From Dokdonella fugitiva (GTDB taxonomy: Bacteria; Pseudomonadota; Gammaproteobacteria; Xanthomonadales; Rhodanobacteraceae): DNA of 64,000 nucleotides. Where the stretch lies: NCBI RefSeq assembly GCF_004342425.1, contig NZ_SLWQ01000007.1, positions 124,001 to 188,000 of the forward strand, in the 5' to 3' direction. The position numbers were made by a program, and so were the translations under genes. Position 1 is the first letter of the stretch, and every line of letters starts with the position of its first letter. The notes under the pieces are model-generated. The model was given only the letters and a program-made list of their open reading frames with translations. It was not told where the DNA came from and searched no databases. Positions 34,609 through 42,481 of this stretch are shown here, one piece after another.

Positions 34609-34700
34609 TGTCCGCCGTCCGCTTTTCGGCCGTTCGCTTTTCGCACTCGGCCATCAGCCCTCGGCCCTATACTCCCGCCACTTCCCCCGCCGGGTCCAGC

Positions 34701-36287
34701 ATGTCGACCGCCACCCTGCCGCACCATCGCGGCACCGAATTCCTCGGCCACCCGAAAGGCCTCTACGTCTGCTTCCTCACCGAGATGTGGGAGCGCTTTT
34801 CGTTCTACGGCATGAAGGCGCTGTTGCTGCTCTACCTCGTCAAATACCACCTGTTCACGGACGACAACGGCTACAACCTCGTCGGCGCCTACGGCGGCCT
34901 CGTCTACGCGACGCCGGTGATCGGCGGCCTGCTCGCCGATCGCTGGCTCGGCATGCGCAAGGCGGTGGTTTTCGGCGGCATCCTGCTCGTGCTCGGCCAT
35001 CTCGGCATGGCGATCGAAGGCCATCCGGCGACCAGCGTGAACGGCACGGTCGTGCGCGACACGCATGCACTGCAGGTGTTCTATTTCTCCCTCGCGCTGA
35101 TCATCCTCGGCGTCGGCTTCCTCAAGCCGAACATCTCCACGATCGTCGGCAAGCTCTACGGCGACAACGACCCGCGCCGCGAATCGGGCTTCACGCTGTT
35201 CTATGCCGGCATCAACCTCGGTGGCACGTTCTCCGGCATCCTCTGCGGCTGGCTCGGCGAAACCTACGGCTGGGGCTGGGGCTTCGGCGCCGCCGGCATC
35301 GGCATGCTCGCCGGCCTCGCCAACTTCCTCTACGGCCAGAAATACCTGCTCGGCCACGCCGAGCCGCCCGACCCCGCGCGCCTGCGCGCACGCGTGTTCG
35401 GCCCGCTCACGCGCGAACACCTCATCTACCTCGCCTCGATCGCCGGCCTCGTCGTCATCTGGGGCCTTATCCAGGCGCACTCGCTGTTCCTCGCGATCAT
35501 CCCGGGCTGGTTCGAACCGAGCCCGGTGCTGCTCGGCATGCATCTCATCGGCATCTGCCTGCTCGGCGGCATCCTCTGGTTCATGTTCGCGCGCTGCACG
35601 AAGACCGAGCGCGAGCAGATGTTCGTCGTGCTCGCGTTCATCGCGTTCTGCCTCGTGTTCTTCACGATCTACGAGCAGACCTACGGCTCGTGGGTGCTGT
35701 TCTCCGATCGCGTGATGAACCACCGCGCGCTCGGTGCCGAATGGAGCGCGAGCGAACTCACCTCGCTCGGCTCGTTCTTCATCCTCGCGCTCGCGCCGAT
35801 CTTCGCATGGCTGTGGCCTAGACTCGAGCGCGCGGGCTGGAACCCGAGCAAGCCGGCGAAGTCGGGATACGGACTCATCCTCGCCGGCGTCGCGTTCCTC
35901 GTGCTCGTCTGGAGCGCGCGCCACCCGGAGGCGAACGGACTGACGAGCATCGGGTGGTTCGTATTCGCCTACTTCGTGCTCGAAGTCGGCGAGATGCTGC
36001 TCTCGCCGATCGGCCTTTCCGCGGTCACCGAACTCAGCGTGCCGCGCGTGACGAGCCTCATGATGGGCGGCTGGTTCCTCGGCACTTCCTACTCCGAAGT
36101 GCTCGCCGCCGCGCTCGGCAAGCTGTCCTCGATCGAAATCCCCGAAGGCGGCACGCTCGACGTCGCCGATGCGCTCGCCAAGTACGACGCGCTGTTCGTG
36201 TTCTCGGCGAAGATCGGCATCGGCTCCGGCATCCTCGTGTTGCTGCTGACGCCGCTGATCAAGCGCTGGATGCACGGCGTCCGCTGA
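34701..36287 (+). CDS. POT-family proton-dependent oligopeptide transporter
   Basis: A 528-residue MFS-type transporter with about twelve to fourteen membrane helices. POT/PTR2 signatures are visible: the ExxER motif as MWERFSFYGMKALLLLYL, the sequence GGLLADRWLGMRKAV, and GDNDPRRESGFTLFYAGINL with the N-L-G signature. It imports di- and tripeptides (or related compounds) with protons. ATG 34701 begins the conserved N-terminus; the long frame upstream runs through the intergenic repeats. It stands close to several secreted peptidases in the window, which fits peptide scavenging. Substrate range cannot be told from the sequence. Confidence 0.93.
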   Translation: MSTATLPHHRGTEFLGHPKGLYVCFLTEMWERFSFYGMKALLLLYLVKYHLFTDDNGYNLVGAYGGLVYATPVIGGLLADRWLGMRKAVVFGGILLVLGHLGMAIEGHPATSVNGTVVRDTHALQVFYFSLALIILGVGFLKPNISTIVGKLYGDNDPRRESGFTLFYAGINLGGTFSGILCGWLGETYGWGWGFGAAGIGMLAGLANFLYGQKYLLGHAEPPDPARLRARVFGPLTREHLIYLASIAGLVVIWGLIQAHSLFLAIIPGWFEPSPVLLGMHLIGICLLGGILWFMFARCTKTEREQMFVVLAFIAFCLVFFTIYEQTYGSWVLFSDRVMNHRALGAEWSASELTSLGSFFILALAPIFAWLWPRLERAGWNPSKPAKSGYGLILAGVAFLVLVWSARHPEANGLTSIGWFVFAYFVLEVGEMLLSPIGLSAVTELSVPRVTSLMMGGWFLGTSYSEVLAAALGKLSSIEIPEGGTLDVADALAKYDALFVFSAKIGIGSGILVLLLTPLIKRWMHGVR

Positions 36288-36298
36288 CGGACTGCGAC

Positions 36299-37245
36299 GT
36301 GGACGGCGACGTGGCGACGATCGGCGTGCTGGTCTACGACGGCGTGCAGTCGCTCGACGTGACCGGGCCGATGGACGTGTTCGCGGTCGCGAACGCGCGT
36401 GCCGGCGGACGCGCGCCGGTGTATGCGCCGTGCACGATCGGCCGCGACGCACGGCCGGTGCGCACCGAAGGGCATGTCACGATCGTGCCCGACACGACGC
36501 TCGTCGATGCGCCCCCGCTCGACACGCTCGTGATTCCGGGCGGCGCGGGCAGCCGCGTCGTGAACGGCGACGTCGCGCTGCTCGACTGGATCCGCACGTG
36601 CGCGGCAGGCGCGCGCCGCGTCGTCTCCGTCTGCACCGGGCTCTACATCCTCGCCGCGACCGGCCTCGTCGACGGCCGCCGCGTGACCACGCATTGGGCG
36701 CACGCCGCGGACGTGCAGGCGCGCCATCCGCAGCTCCGCGTCGAAGCCGACCACCTGTTCCTCCACGACGGCCGCTTCCACACCTCGGGCGGACTCACCG
36801 CGGGGCTCGATCTCGCGCTGTCGCTGGTCGAGGACGACCATGGCGCCGCGGTCGCGCTCGCGGTGGCGCGCGAACTCGTGATGTACATGAAGCGGCCCGG
36901 CAACCAGGCACAGTTCTCCGCGCCACTCGACGCGCAGACGCGCGGCAGCGGCCGCCTGCGCACGCTCGTCGACTGGCTCGTCGACCATCTCGCCTCGCCG
37001 AGCGCATGGCGATGAGCCCGCGCCACTTCAGCCGCCTCTTCGCCGACACGTTCGACTCGACGCCCGCGCGCTACGTCGAGCGCCTGCGTCTCGAACGTGC
37101 CTGCGTGCTGCTCACCTCCGGCACGCTCGCGATCGACCGCATCGCGGCGACGATCGGCTTCGCCAGCGCCGATGCGTTCCGGCGCGCGTTCCGCACGCGC
37201 TATGGTGCGTCGCCGAACGATTACCGCGAGCGCTTCGGCCACTGA
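36299..37245 (+). pseudogene. GlxA-type regulator (DJ-1/PfpI plus AraC domain), frameshifted
   Basis: The first frame (GTG 36299, or GTG 36311, to TGA 37013-37015) encodes a DJ-1/PfpI amidase-like domain: VLVYDGVQSLDVTGP, IPGGAGSR, the nucleophile-elbow Cys in SVCTGLYIL, and HTSGGLTAGLDLAL. It stops as DHLASPSAWR just where the AraC helix-turn-helix region should start. The rest of the AraC domain (MSPRHFSRLFADTFDSTPA ... NDYRERFGH) continues in another frame to 37245. The sequence at the junction reads CTCGCCTCGCC, as if about 22 bases between two CTCGCC copies were lost. The stop overlaps an ATG (ATGA, 37012-37015), so two separate products are possible. Otherwise a recent pseudogene or a sequencing error. 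Confidence 0.8.
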
Positions 37246-37362
37246 CGCTGTTCGAACGGACGCCCGCGTCGCTGGCATGACGCCATCTGGAAACGAGGAC
37301 GGAAGTCGTCATGCGAAGCGCGCCGTCGACGTCGTTCGACGGGCCGCCGCCTCCAGGTTCGT

Positions 37363-37677
37363 TCAGGGCGTCGGCGCGCCATCGAACCCGTTCGTGAAAA
37401 TCGGATCCAGGTCCAGCCGCCAGAGCACGCCGCGCTCCGCGGCGTCGAGCCCGACGAACACGAGCCAGCGGCCGAGGATGCTCATGCCGTGCGAGCGGGT
37501 GCTCCAATACCTGGCCAAGGGGGGAGTGCCACCGATCAGATAGGTTCCGGCAGGCGTGCCGTCACTTCGATACAACGCCGTGCCGACCGGCAGATAAGCG
37601 ATGCCCGAGACGCCCTCCGCGCCGATCGCATTGCACACGCCGGCGTCGATCGGCAACGGGATGAGGGTGCGTCAGGA
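37363..37677 (-). pseudogene. C-terminal remnant of an ELWxxDGT-repeat exported protein
   Basis: About 97 codons without a good start (TTG 37656; an in-frame TGA lies just beyond 37677). The sequence contains LYRSDGTPAGTYLIGGT, a match to the ELWxxDGTxxGT repeat of large exported beta-propeller proteins, and ends LDPIFTNGFDGAPTP with the F-x-N-G-F tail of this genome. No signal peptide is present. I read it as the surviving 3' end of a larger gene whose 5' part was deleted. The region around 37680-37800 holds no replacement N-terminus. Confidence 0.6.
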
Positions 37678-37912
37678 ATCGCGACGCCGCGCGCACGAAA
37701 TCGTCACCGCTCATCCATACCCCCTTCGCGTGCCAGTGCGCGTCCAAGCCGCACCGTGGATCGCATGATACGGGAAGCGCAACGAGCGAAAAGGGGAATT
37801 TGAACGACCCGCGTGGTTGGTCGTGGTCGAATGGCCGGAATCGTCGGCTGTTCGTCCCCACGGTCGCGTTGCCGCGCACCACACTGTGCGCCACCCGCCC
37901 CTGGAGACGTCC

Positions 37913-38899
37913 ATGAAACCGCTGCGCTGGCTGCTCGCGATCCTGCTGCTCCCGCTCGTGCCTACCCACGCCGAACCTTCGCCGGCGAAGACGCGCGTCG
38001 CGATCCTGATGTTCGACGGCGTCGAGATCATCGATTTCGCCGGCCCGTACGAAGTGTTCGGCCAGGCCGGCTTCGACGTGCACACCGTCTCGCGCGACGG
38101 CAAGGCGGTGAAGACCGCGATGGACCTCAGCGTCAACGTCGACCATTCCTTCGCCGACGCGCCCGCGGCCGACATCATCCTCGTGCCCGGCGGCGACGTC
38201 GAGGCCGCGGCGAAGGACGAGGCGACGCGCGCGTGGCTGCTGAAGAACGCAGCGTCCGCGACACAGGTCATGAGCGTGTGCACCGGTTCGGACATCCTCG
38301 CCAACACCGGCCTGCTCGACGGCCAGAAGGCGACGACGTTCCACGCCCACTTCAACCACATGGCGAAGAACTATCCGAAGGTGACCGTCGTGCGCGACCA
38401 GCGCTGGGTGCAGGCAGGCAAGCTCGTCACCTCGGCCGGCCTCGCCTCGGGCATCGACACCGCGCTGCACGTCGTCGCCAACGTGCGCGGCACCGAGGCC
38501 GCGCGCTCGGTCGCGATGCACCTCGAATACGCGTGGTCGCCCGACGGCGGCTTCATCCGCGGCCTCATGGCCGACCAGTTCATGCGCATGCCGGAGAAGC
38601 CGCTCGCGTTCGACCACGGCACCAAGGTCACCCAGCTGAGTTCGCTCGGCGACACGAAGTACTGGGAAACCGCCTACCGCGTCGAATCGCCGATGGACCC
38701 GGCCGCATTCGTCGCCCACGTCCGCGCGCTCGCCGTCGACGACAAGGCGCTGCACGTCCTCGACCTGCCCGATGCGAAACAGCTCGCCTGGGAATACACC
38801 GCCGAACGCGGTGGCCAATGGCGCCTGAGCCTCGCGGCCGGCGACAAGCAGGCCGACGGCAGCTACCGCGTCGTCGCGAAGGTGACTCGGCTGATGTGA
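37913..38899 (+). CDS. Exported DJ-1/PfpI family protein
   Basis: A 328-residue protein: signal peptide (LLAILLLPLVPTHAEPS), then a DJ-1/PfpI domain (VAILMFDGVEIIDFAGPYEV, VPGGDVEAA, nucleophile-elbow Cys in MSVCTGSDIL, SAGLASGIDTALHVV) and a C-terminal alpha/beta portion of about 120 residues. The domain is related to that of the broken GlxA-type gene just upstream, but here there is no DNA-binding part and the protein is exported. GGAG precedes ATG 37913. Enzyme activity (isonitrile hydratase, glyoxalase or peptidase types exist) cannot be decided. Confidence 0.8.
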   Translation: MKPLRWLLAILLLPLVPTHAEPSPAKTRVAILMFDGVEIIDFAGPYEVFGQAGFDVHTVSRDGKAVKTAMDLSVNVDHSFADAPAADIILVPGGDVEAAAKDEATRAWLLKNAASATQVMSVCTGSDILANTGLLDGQKATTFHAHFNHMAKNYPKVTVVRDQRWVQAGKLVTSAGLASGIDTALHVVANVRGTEAARSVAMHLEYAWSPDGGFIRGLMADQFMRMPEKPLAFDHGTKVTQLSSLGDTKYWETAYRVESPMDPAAFVAHVRALAVDDKALHVLDLPDAKQLAWEYTAERGGQWRLSLAAGDKQADGSYRVVAKVTRLM

Positions 38900-39058
38900 C
38901 GCTCACGGTGGGACGCAGCGCGCGAGGCGTGCGCGATCCGCTTCGACGCGAGTCCCACCGCCCCGCACACGCGAGTCGCACCGCTATAATCGCCGCTCGC
39001 CCTCGCGGCGCGGCTGCCCCAGGCAATACGCGCGGGGCACCGGCAAACGCAAGCGACG

Positions 39059-41542
39059 ATGCTCAACGCGGTCTTCCGCTTCGGCGAATTCAGGCTCGAC
39101 ACGGTAAAGCGGGAGCTGCGGCGCGGAGACGAGCCGATCGACGTGCCCGCGCGCGTGTTCGCGTGCCTCGCATACCTCATCGAGCATCGCGAACGCGCGG
39201 TGCCGCAGTCGGAACTCATCGCTGCGGTGTGGCGGCGCGACAACGTCTCCGACACGCAGCTGTTCCAGCTCATCCTGCGCGCGCGCCGGCTCGTCGGCGA
39301 CAGCGCCGACCGCCAGGAAGCGATCCGCACGATCGCCGGCTTCGGTTATCGCTGGGTCGTCGCGACGACCGTCGAGGCGAACGGCGATGCGGGCGCGACG
39401 ATCCCGGGTTCGCGCGCGACCGACGCCCCCGCCGACGCGACGAGCGCGAAAAATGGGACGGAGGCAATTGACGAACCGGAAGGCGAGAAAAAGGGGACGG
39501 AGGTAATTGACGGACCGGAAGGCGGGAACAGACGCCCGTTCGCCGCATCCGTCAATTACCTCCGTCCCCTTTTTCGCCGCCCCCTTTTTCGCGGCGTGCT
39601 CATGCTGCTCGCGCTCGTTTCGATCGCGACCGCGCTGTTCCTGCGCCACCGCGCCGAAACGATCGCACCGGCTTCCGCCGGCGCCGACGCGACATTGCAC
39701 GTCGCCGTGCGACCGCTCGAGGTCGGCAGCGGCCCCGACGTCGCCTGGGTGCGCCTCGGCGGCATGGACCTCGTCGCCGACCGCCTGCGCCGCGCGCAGC
39801 TCGCGGTGCTGCCGAGCGAAGCGACGCTCGGCGTGCTCACCGCGGGCAAGGCCGATGCCGACGGTGCGGCGGCGCGGTTGCGCCGCGATGCGGGCATCGG
39901 CCTCGTCGTCGACGGCCGCGTCATGCGCGATCATGCCGCGTGGAACGTCGTGCTGCACGGCGCGCTCGACGGCACGCGCGACGCGCAGGCGAGCGCGACC
40001 GACAACGACCTCGTCGGCGCGCTGCGCCGCGCGAGCGACCAGCTCATCGTCGCGCTCGGTCGCGGCGTGCCGGCCGAGCCCGCCGACGCGGCTTCGGCCG
40101 AACGCCTGCAGCGCGTGCGCGCCGCGCTGCTCGCCGACGATCCGGCGAGCGCGAAGGCGACGCTCGAATCGATCCCCGACGCGCAACGCGACGACGGCGA
40201 GACGCGCCTGCTGCACGCGCAGGTCGAACAGCGCCTCGGCCACTACGATGTCGCCGAGCAGGAACTCACGCAGTTGCTCGAGCGCAAGCCGACCAGCGAC
40301 GACGCCTACCTGCGCATGCGCGTGTTCATCACGCGCGGCAGCGGGCGCATCCGCCTCGGCCGCGCGCAGGAAGCGCGCGCGGACTTCGACGGCGCGCTCG
40401 CCGCGCATGGCGCCAGCAACTACGAACATGCGCTCGGCGAAGCCTATCTCGGTCGCGGCGCATCGAGCACGATCGCCAACGATTACGCGGCGGCCGCCGA
40501 CGACCTCGGCCGCGCGCGCGTCGTACTCGCACAGAGCGGCGACCGCCTCGCTGTCGCGCGCGCCGACCTCGAATGGGCGCTGCTCGATTCCGCGCGGGGC
40601 GCCGCCGCGCAGGCGATGCCGCGCTACGAGGCGGCCGCGCGCCAGTTCGAGGCGTTCGCCGCGATGCGCCCGCTGAAGAGCGCGCTGATCGGCCTGCAGG
40701 ACGTGCAGCTCGACCAGTTGCAGAACCACGCGGCACTCGCGACCATCGATCGCACCACGGCGCTCGCCGCGGGCGGCGGCGACCCGCTGCTGCTGCGCGT
40801 GCTCACGCTCATGCGCGCGCGCATCCTGCTCGCCTGCGGCGAGTTGCGCGCGGTGCACGCCGCGCTGGCCGCGGCGGAAGCGGGCGACCAGGGTTACCTC
40901 GCGCTGTCGCGCGACGACCTGCGCATGCGCGTGCTTCGCGTCGAACTCGCGCTCGCCGAAGGCCGCCGCGAGGACGCGGCGCGCGAGGCCGGTCCCCTCC
41001 CAGCCACACTCATGCCCGAAGACGCCGACGACACCCTGCAGGCGAAGGCGAACCTCTGGCGCCAGCGCGCGATACCCCCGACGGTGGCGACGCCGGGCGC
41101 CGCGATCGCGCCGTCGACGCGCACCGACGCCGGCTCGCGCGCGGGCGCGCCGTACCGCCGCCTCGCCGAAGCCGAACGCGCATTCGCGCTCGGCCACACC
41201 GACGACGCCGACCGCGCCTGGCACCAGGCGCTCGACCTCGCCGATGCGGACGGCACGCCGCGCACGATGGCGATGGTGATCCAGTCATGGGCGACCGCGT
41301 TGATCGCGCAAGGGCGGCTCGGCGACGCTGCCGCGCTGGCCGGCCGCGTCGGTGCCTGGGCCGCCGACGACTACGACTGCGCCCTCCTCCAGCTGCGCCT
41401 CGCGCACGCACTCGGCGAACCGGCCGGCTGGCGCAACGCGCTCGCCGCAGCGCGCGAACTGGCCGGCGAGCGCGAAATCCCGGCCGAGCTCACGGTTGCA
41501 CCGATCCCGCGAGGAGCCGGAAAAGGGGACGGGGGTAATTGA
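39059..41542 (+). CDS. CadC/ToxR-like membrane TPR regulator with repeat-derived linker
   Basis: An 827-residue paralogue of the gene at 16240. Residues 1-100 form the winged helix (FRFGEFRLDTVKRELRRG ... IRTIAGFGYRW), residues 179-196 the membrane helix (GVLMLLALVSIATALFL), then a periplasmic alpha/beta and TPR-type helical region. Unlike the paralogue, the linker (about 131-175) is encoded by short mobile-like repeats: two 13-residue tandem units (KNGTEAIDEPEGE, KKGTEVIDGPEGG) and an inverted copy read as SVNYLRPLF. The last copy of the same repeat supplies the C-terminal residues KGDGGN and the stop codon. DNA-binding and sensing parts look intact. Two exported genes follow. The signal is unknown. 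Confidence 0.83.
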   Translation: MLNAVFRFGEFRLDTVKRELRRGDEPIDVPARVFACLAYLIEHRERAVPQSELIAAVWRRDNVSDTQLFQLILRARRLVGDSADRQEAIRTIAGFGYRWVVATTVEANGDAGATIPGSRATDAPADATSAKNGTEAIDEPEGEKKGTEVIDGPEGGNRRPFAASVNYLRPLFRRPLFRGVLMLLALVSIATALFLRHRAETIAPASAGADATLHVAVRPLEVGSGPDVAWVRLGGMDLVADRLRRAQLAVLPSEATLGVLTAGKADADGAAARLRRDAGIGLVVDGRVMRDHAAWNVVLHGALDGTRDAQASATDNDLVGALRRASDQLIVALGRGVPAEPADAASAERLQRVRAALLADDPASAKATLESIPDAQRDDGETRLLHAQVEQRLGHYDVAEQELTQLLERKPTSDDAYLRMRVFITRGSGRIRLGRAQEARADFDGALAAHGASNYEHALGEAYLGRGASSTIANDYAAAADDLGRARVVLAQSGDRLAVARADLEWALLDSARGAAAQAMPRYEAAARQFEAFAAMRPLKSALIGLQDVQLDQLQNHAALATIDRTTALAAGGGDPLLLRVLTLMRARILLACGELRAVHAALAAAEAGDQGYLALSRDDLRMRVLRVELALAEGRREDAAREAGPLPATLMPEDADDTLQAKANLWRQRAIPPTVATPGAAIAPSTRTDAGSRAGAPYRRLAEAERAFALGHTDDADRAWHQALDLADADGTPRTMAMVIQSWATALIAQGRLGDAAALAGRVGAWAADDYDCALLQLRLAHALGEPAGWRNALAAARELAGEREIPAELTVAPIPRGAGKGDGGN
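39448..39592. repeat. AAAAAGGGGACGGAGGTAATTGAC repeats (R5): tandem pair plus inverted copy inside a gene
   Basis: Two 39-base direct units (39448-39486, 39487-39525) each start with GAAAAA-x-GGGACGGAGG; the second one's first 27 bases (39487-39513) recur as a perfect inverted copy at 39549-39575, followed by a partial second copy (CCCCCTTTTTCGC, to 39592). The DNA could form a 27-bp hairpin. All units are read in frame in the regulator at 39059. Another copy lies at 41519-41545. Confidence 0.85.
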
Positions 41543-41545
41543 CCG
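41519..41545. repeat. R5 repeat copy that supplies the stop codon of the upstream regulator
   Basis: GGAAAAGGGGACGGGGGTAA continuing TTGACCG matches the 39487-39513 unit at all but a few positions. Its TTGA contains the TGA stop (41540-41542) of the regulator gene, so this insertion probably replaced the original 3' end. Confidence 0.75.
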
Positions 41546-41785
41546 CGTGCGAGCGAAGGAGGTTCGCAAGGCTGTCCGTCGATTGCACGCGTGCCCTTCC
41601 CTTCTTCCTGCCCGCGCCAACTACGCGAAATTTCGAGAAAAACCGCAACGGAAGCCGCGTGGAAGGCGATCGTAAGGCCGTCCGAATGGACCTGCCCGCC
41701 GATCCGTCGTCAAGTGCGCGCCGATATCCCGCGGCCGTGTCCGCGGCCGCGCGCAAGCGCCCGCTCATCCCAGGAAACCGATCCG

Positions 41786-42481
41786 ATGACTGCCACCCGG
41801 CTACCCACCCTGGCCCTGCTCGCCCTCGCGGCGAGCGCGGCGAGTGCCTCGACGACCTCGCGCTCCGGCGCCGCGGCGCCGCGCGAAAACCTCCCCGTCG
41901 GCGTGCTCGACCGCGTCTTCGCGAGCGGCAGCGACACGATCCGCGGCGGCAGCCCGGTTACCGTCTATACCGACCGCGCCGCGTTCCTCGCCGCACTCGC
42001 GCCCGGCTACGCCGCGCACGACTTCAGCGAAATCGCGCCGGGCACGAGCCAGCCGATCGAATACACGGACGGCGCCGACGCCTGGCACTACATCGTCTTC
42101 ACCGGCGTGTTCGCGACGCACCCGCTCTACGACGGCGCCGGCTTCATCTCGACCGACCGCGTCGACGACCCGATCTCGGTCGCGACTTCGATCTTCGACC
42201 CGCCGTTCACCGCGATCGGCGCCAACGTGTGGCCGTCGGATTTCTCGCTGCAGCCGACCTCCGGCCAGGTCGTGCTCACCGTGCTCATGCAGGACGGCAC
42301 GATCGGCGCGAGCGAAACCGTCGACACGAGCGGCCCGGACGACTTCCGCGGCTTCGTCGCGAACGCGCCGATCGCGGGCCTGTTCGTCGACGCGCCGGAA
42401 ATCGACCCGCCCGTGCCCGGCGAATCGCAGGATCGCTGGCCCACGCTCGACAACCTCGTCATCGGGAGCGCCGCACCATGA
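41786..42481 (+). CDS. Exported protein with a conserved C-terminal domain shared with the next gene
   Basis: A 231-residue protein with signal peptide (PTLALLALAASAASAST). After a short DRVFASGSD segment comes a beta-rich domain opening YTDRAAFLAALAPGYAAHDF, with DDFRGFVANAPIAGL near the end and finishing LDNLVIGSAAP. The same pattern (DDRDAFLATVAPGYETNAF ... DFRGFVSTRPIHAI ... FDNLVVGNAR) forms the C-terminal third of the next gene, so this is a discrete module duplicated in the locus. The domain may be a carbohydrate- or surface-binding sandwich; I do not recognise it. Its stop overlaps the next start (ATGA). It lies 243 bases after the membrane regulator. Confidence 0.7.
   Translation: MTATRLPTLALLALAASAASASTTSRSGAAAPRENLPVGVLDRVFASGSDTIRGGSPVTVYTDRAAFLAALAPGYAAHDFSEIAPGTSQPIEYTDGADAWHYIVFTGVFATHPLYDGAGFISTDRVDDPISVATSIFDPPFTAIGANVWPSDFSLQPTSGQVVLTVLMQDGTIGASETVDTSGPDDFRGFVANAPIAGLFVDAPEIDPPVPGESQDRWPTLDNLVIGSAAP

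Noticed and set aside
39448..39592. Possible CRISPR array (39-base direct repeats)
   Set aside because: Only two units, no spacers, an inverted third copy, and the units are in-frame coding sequence.
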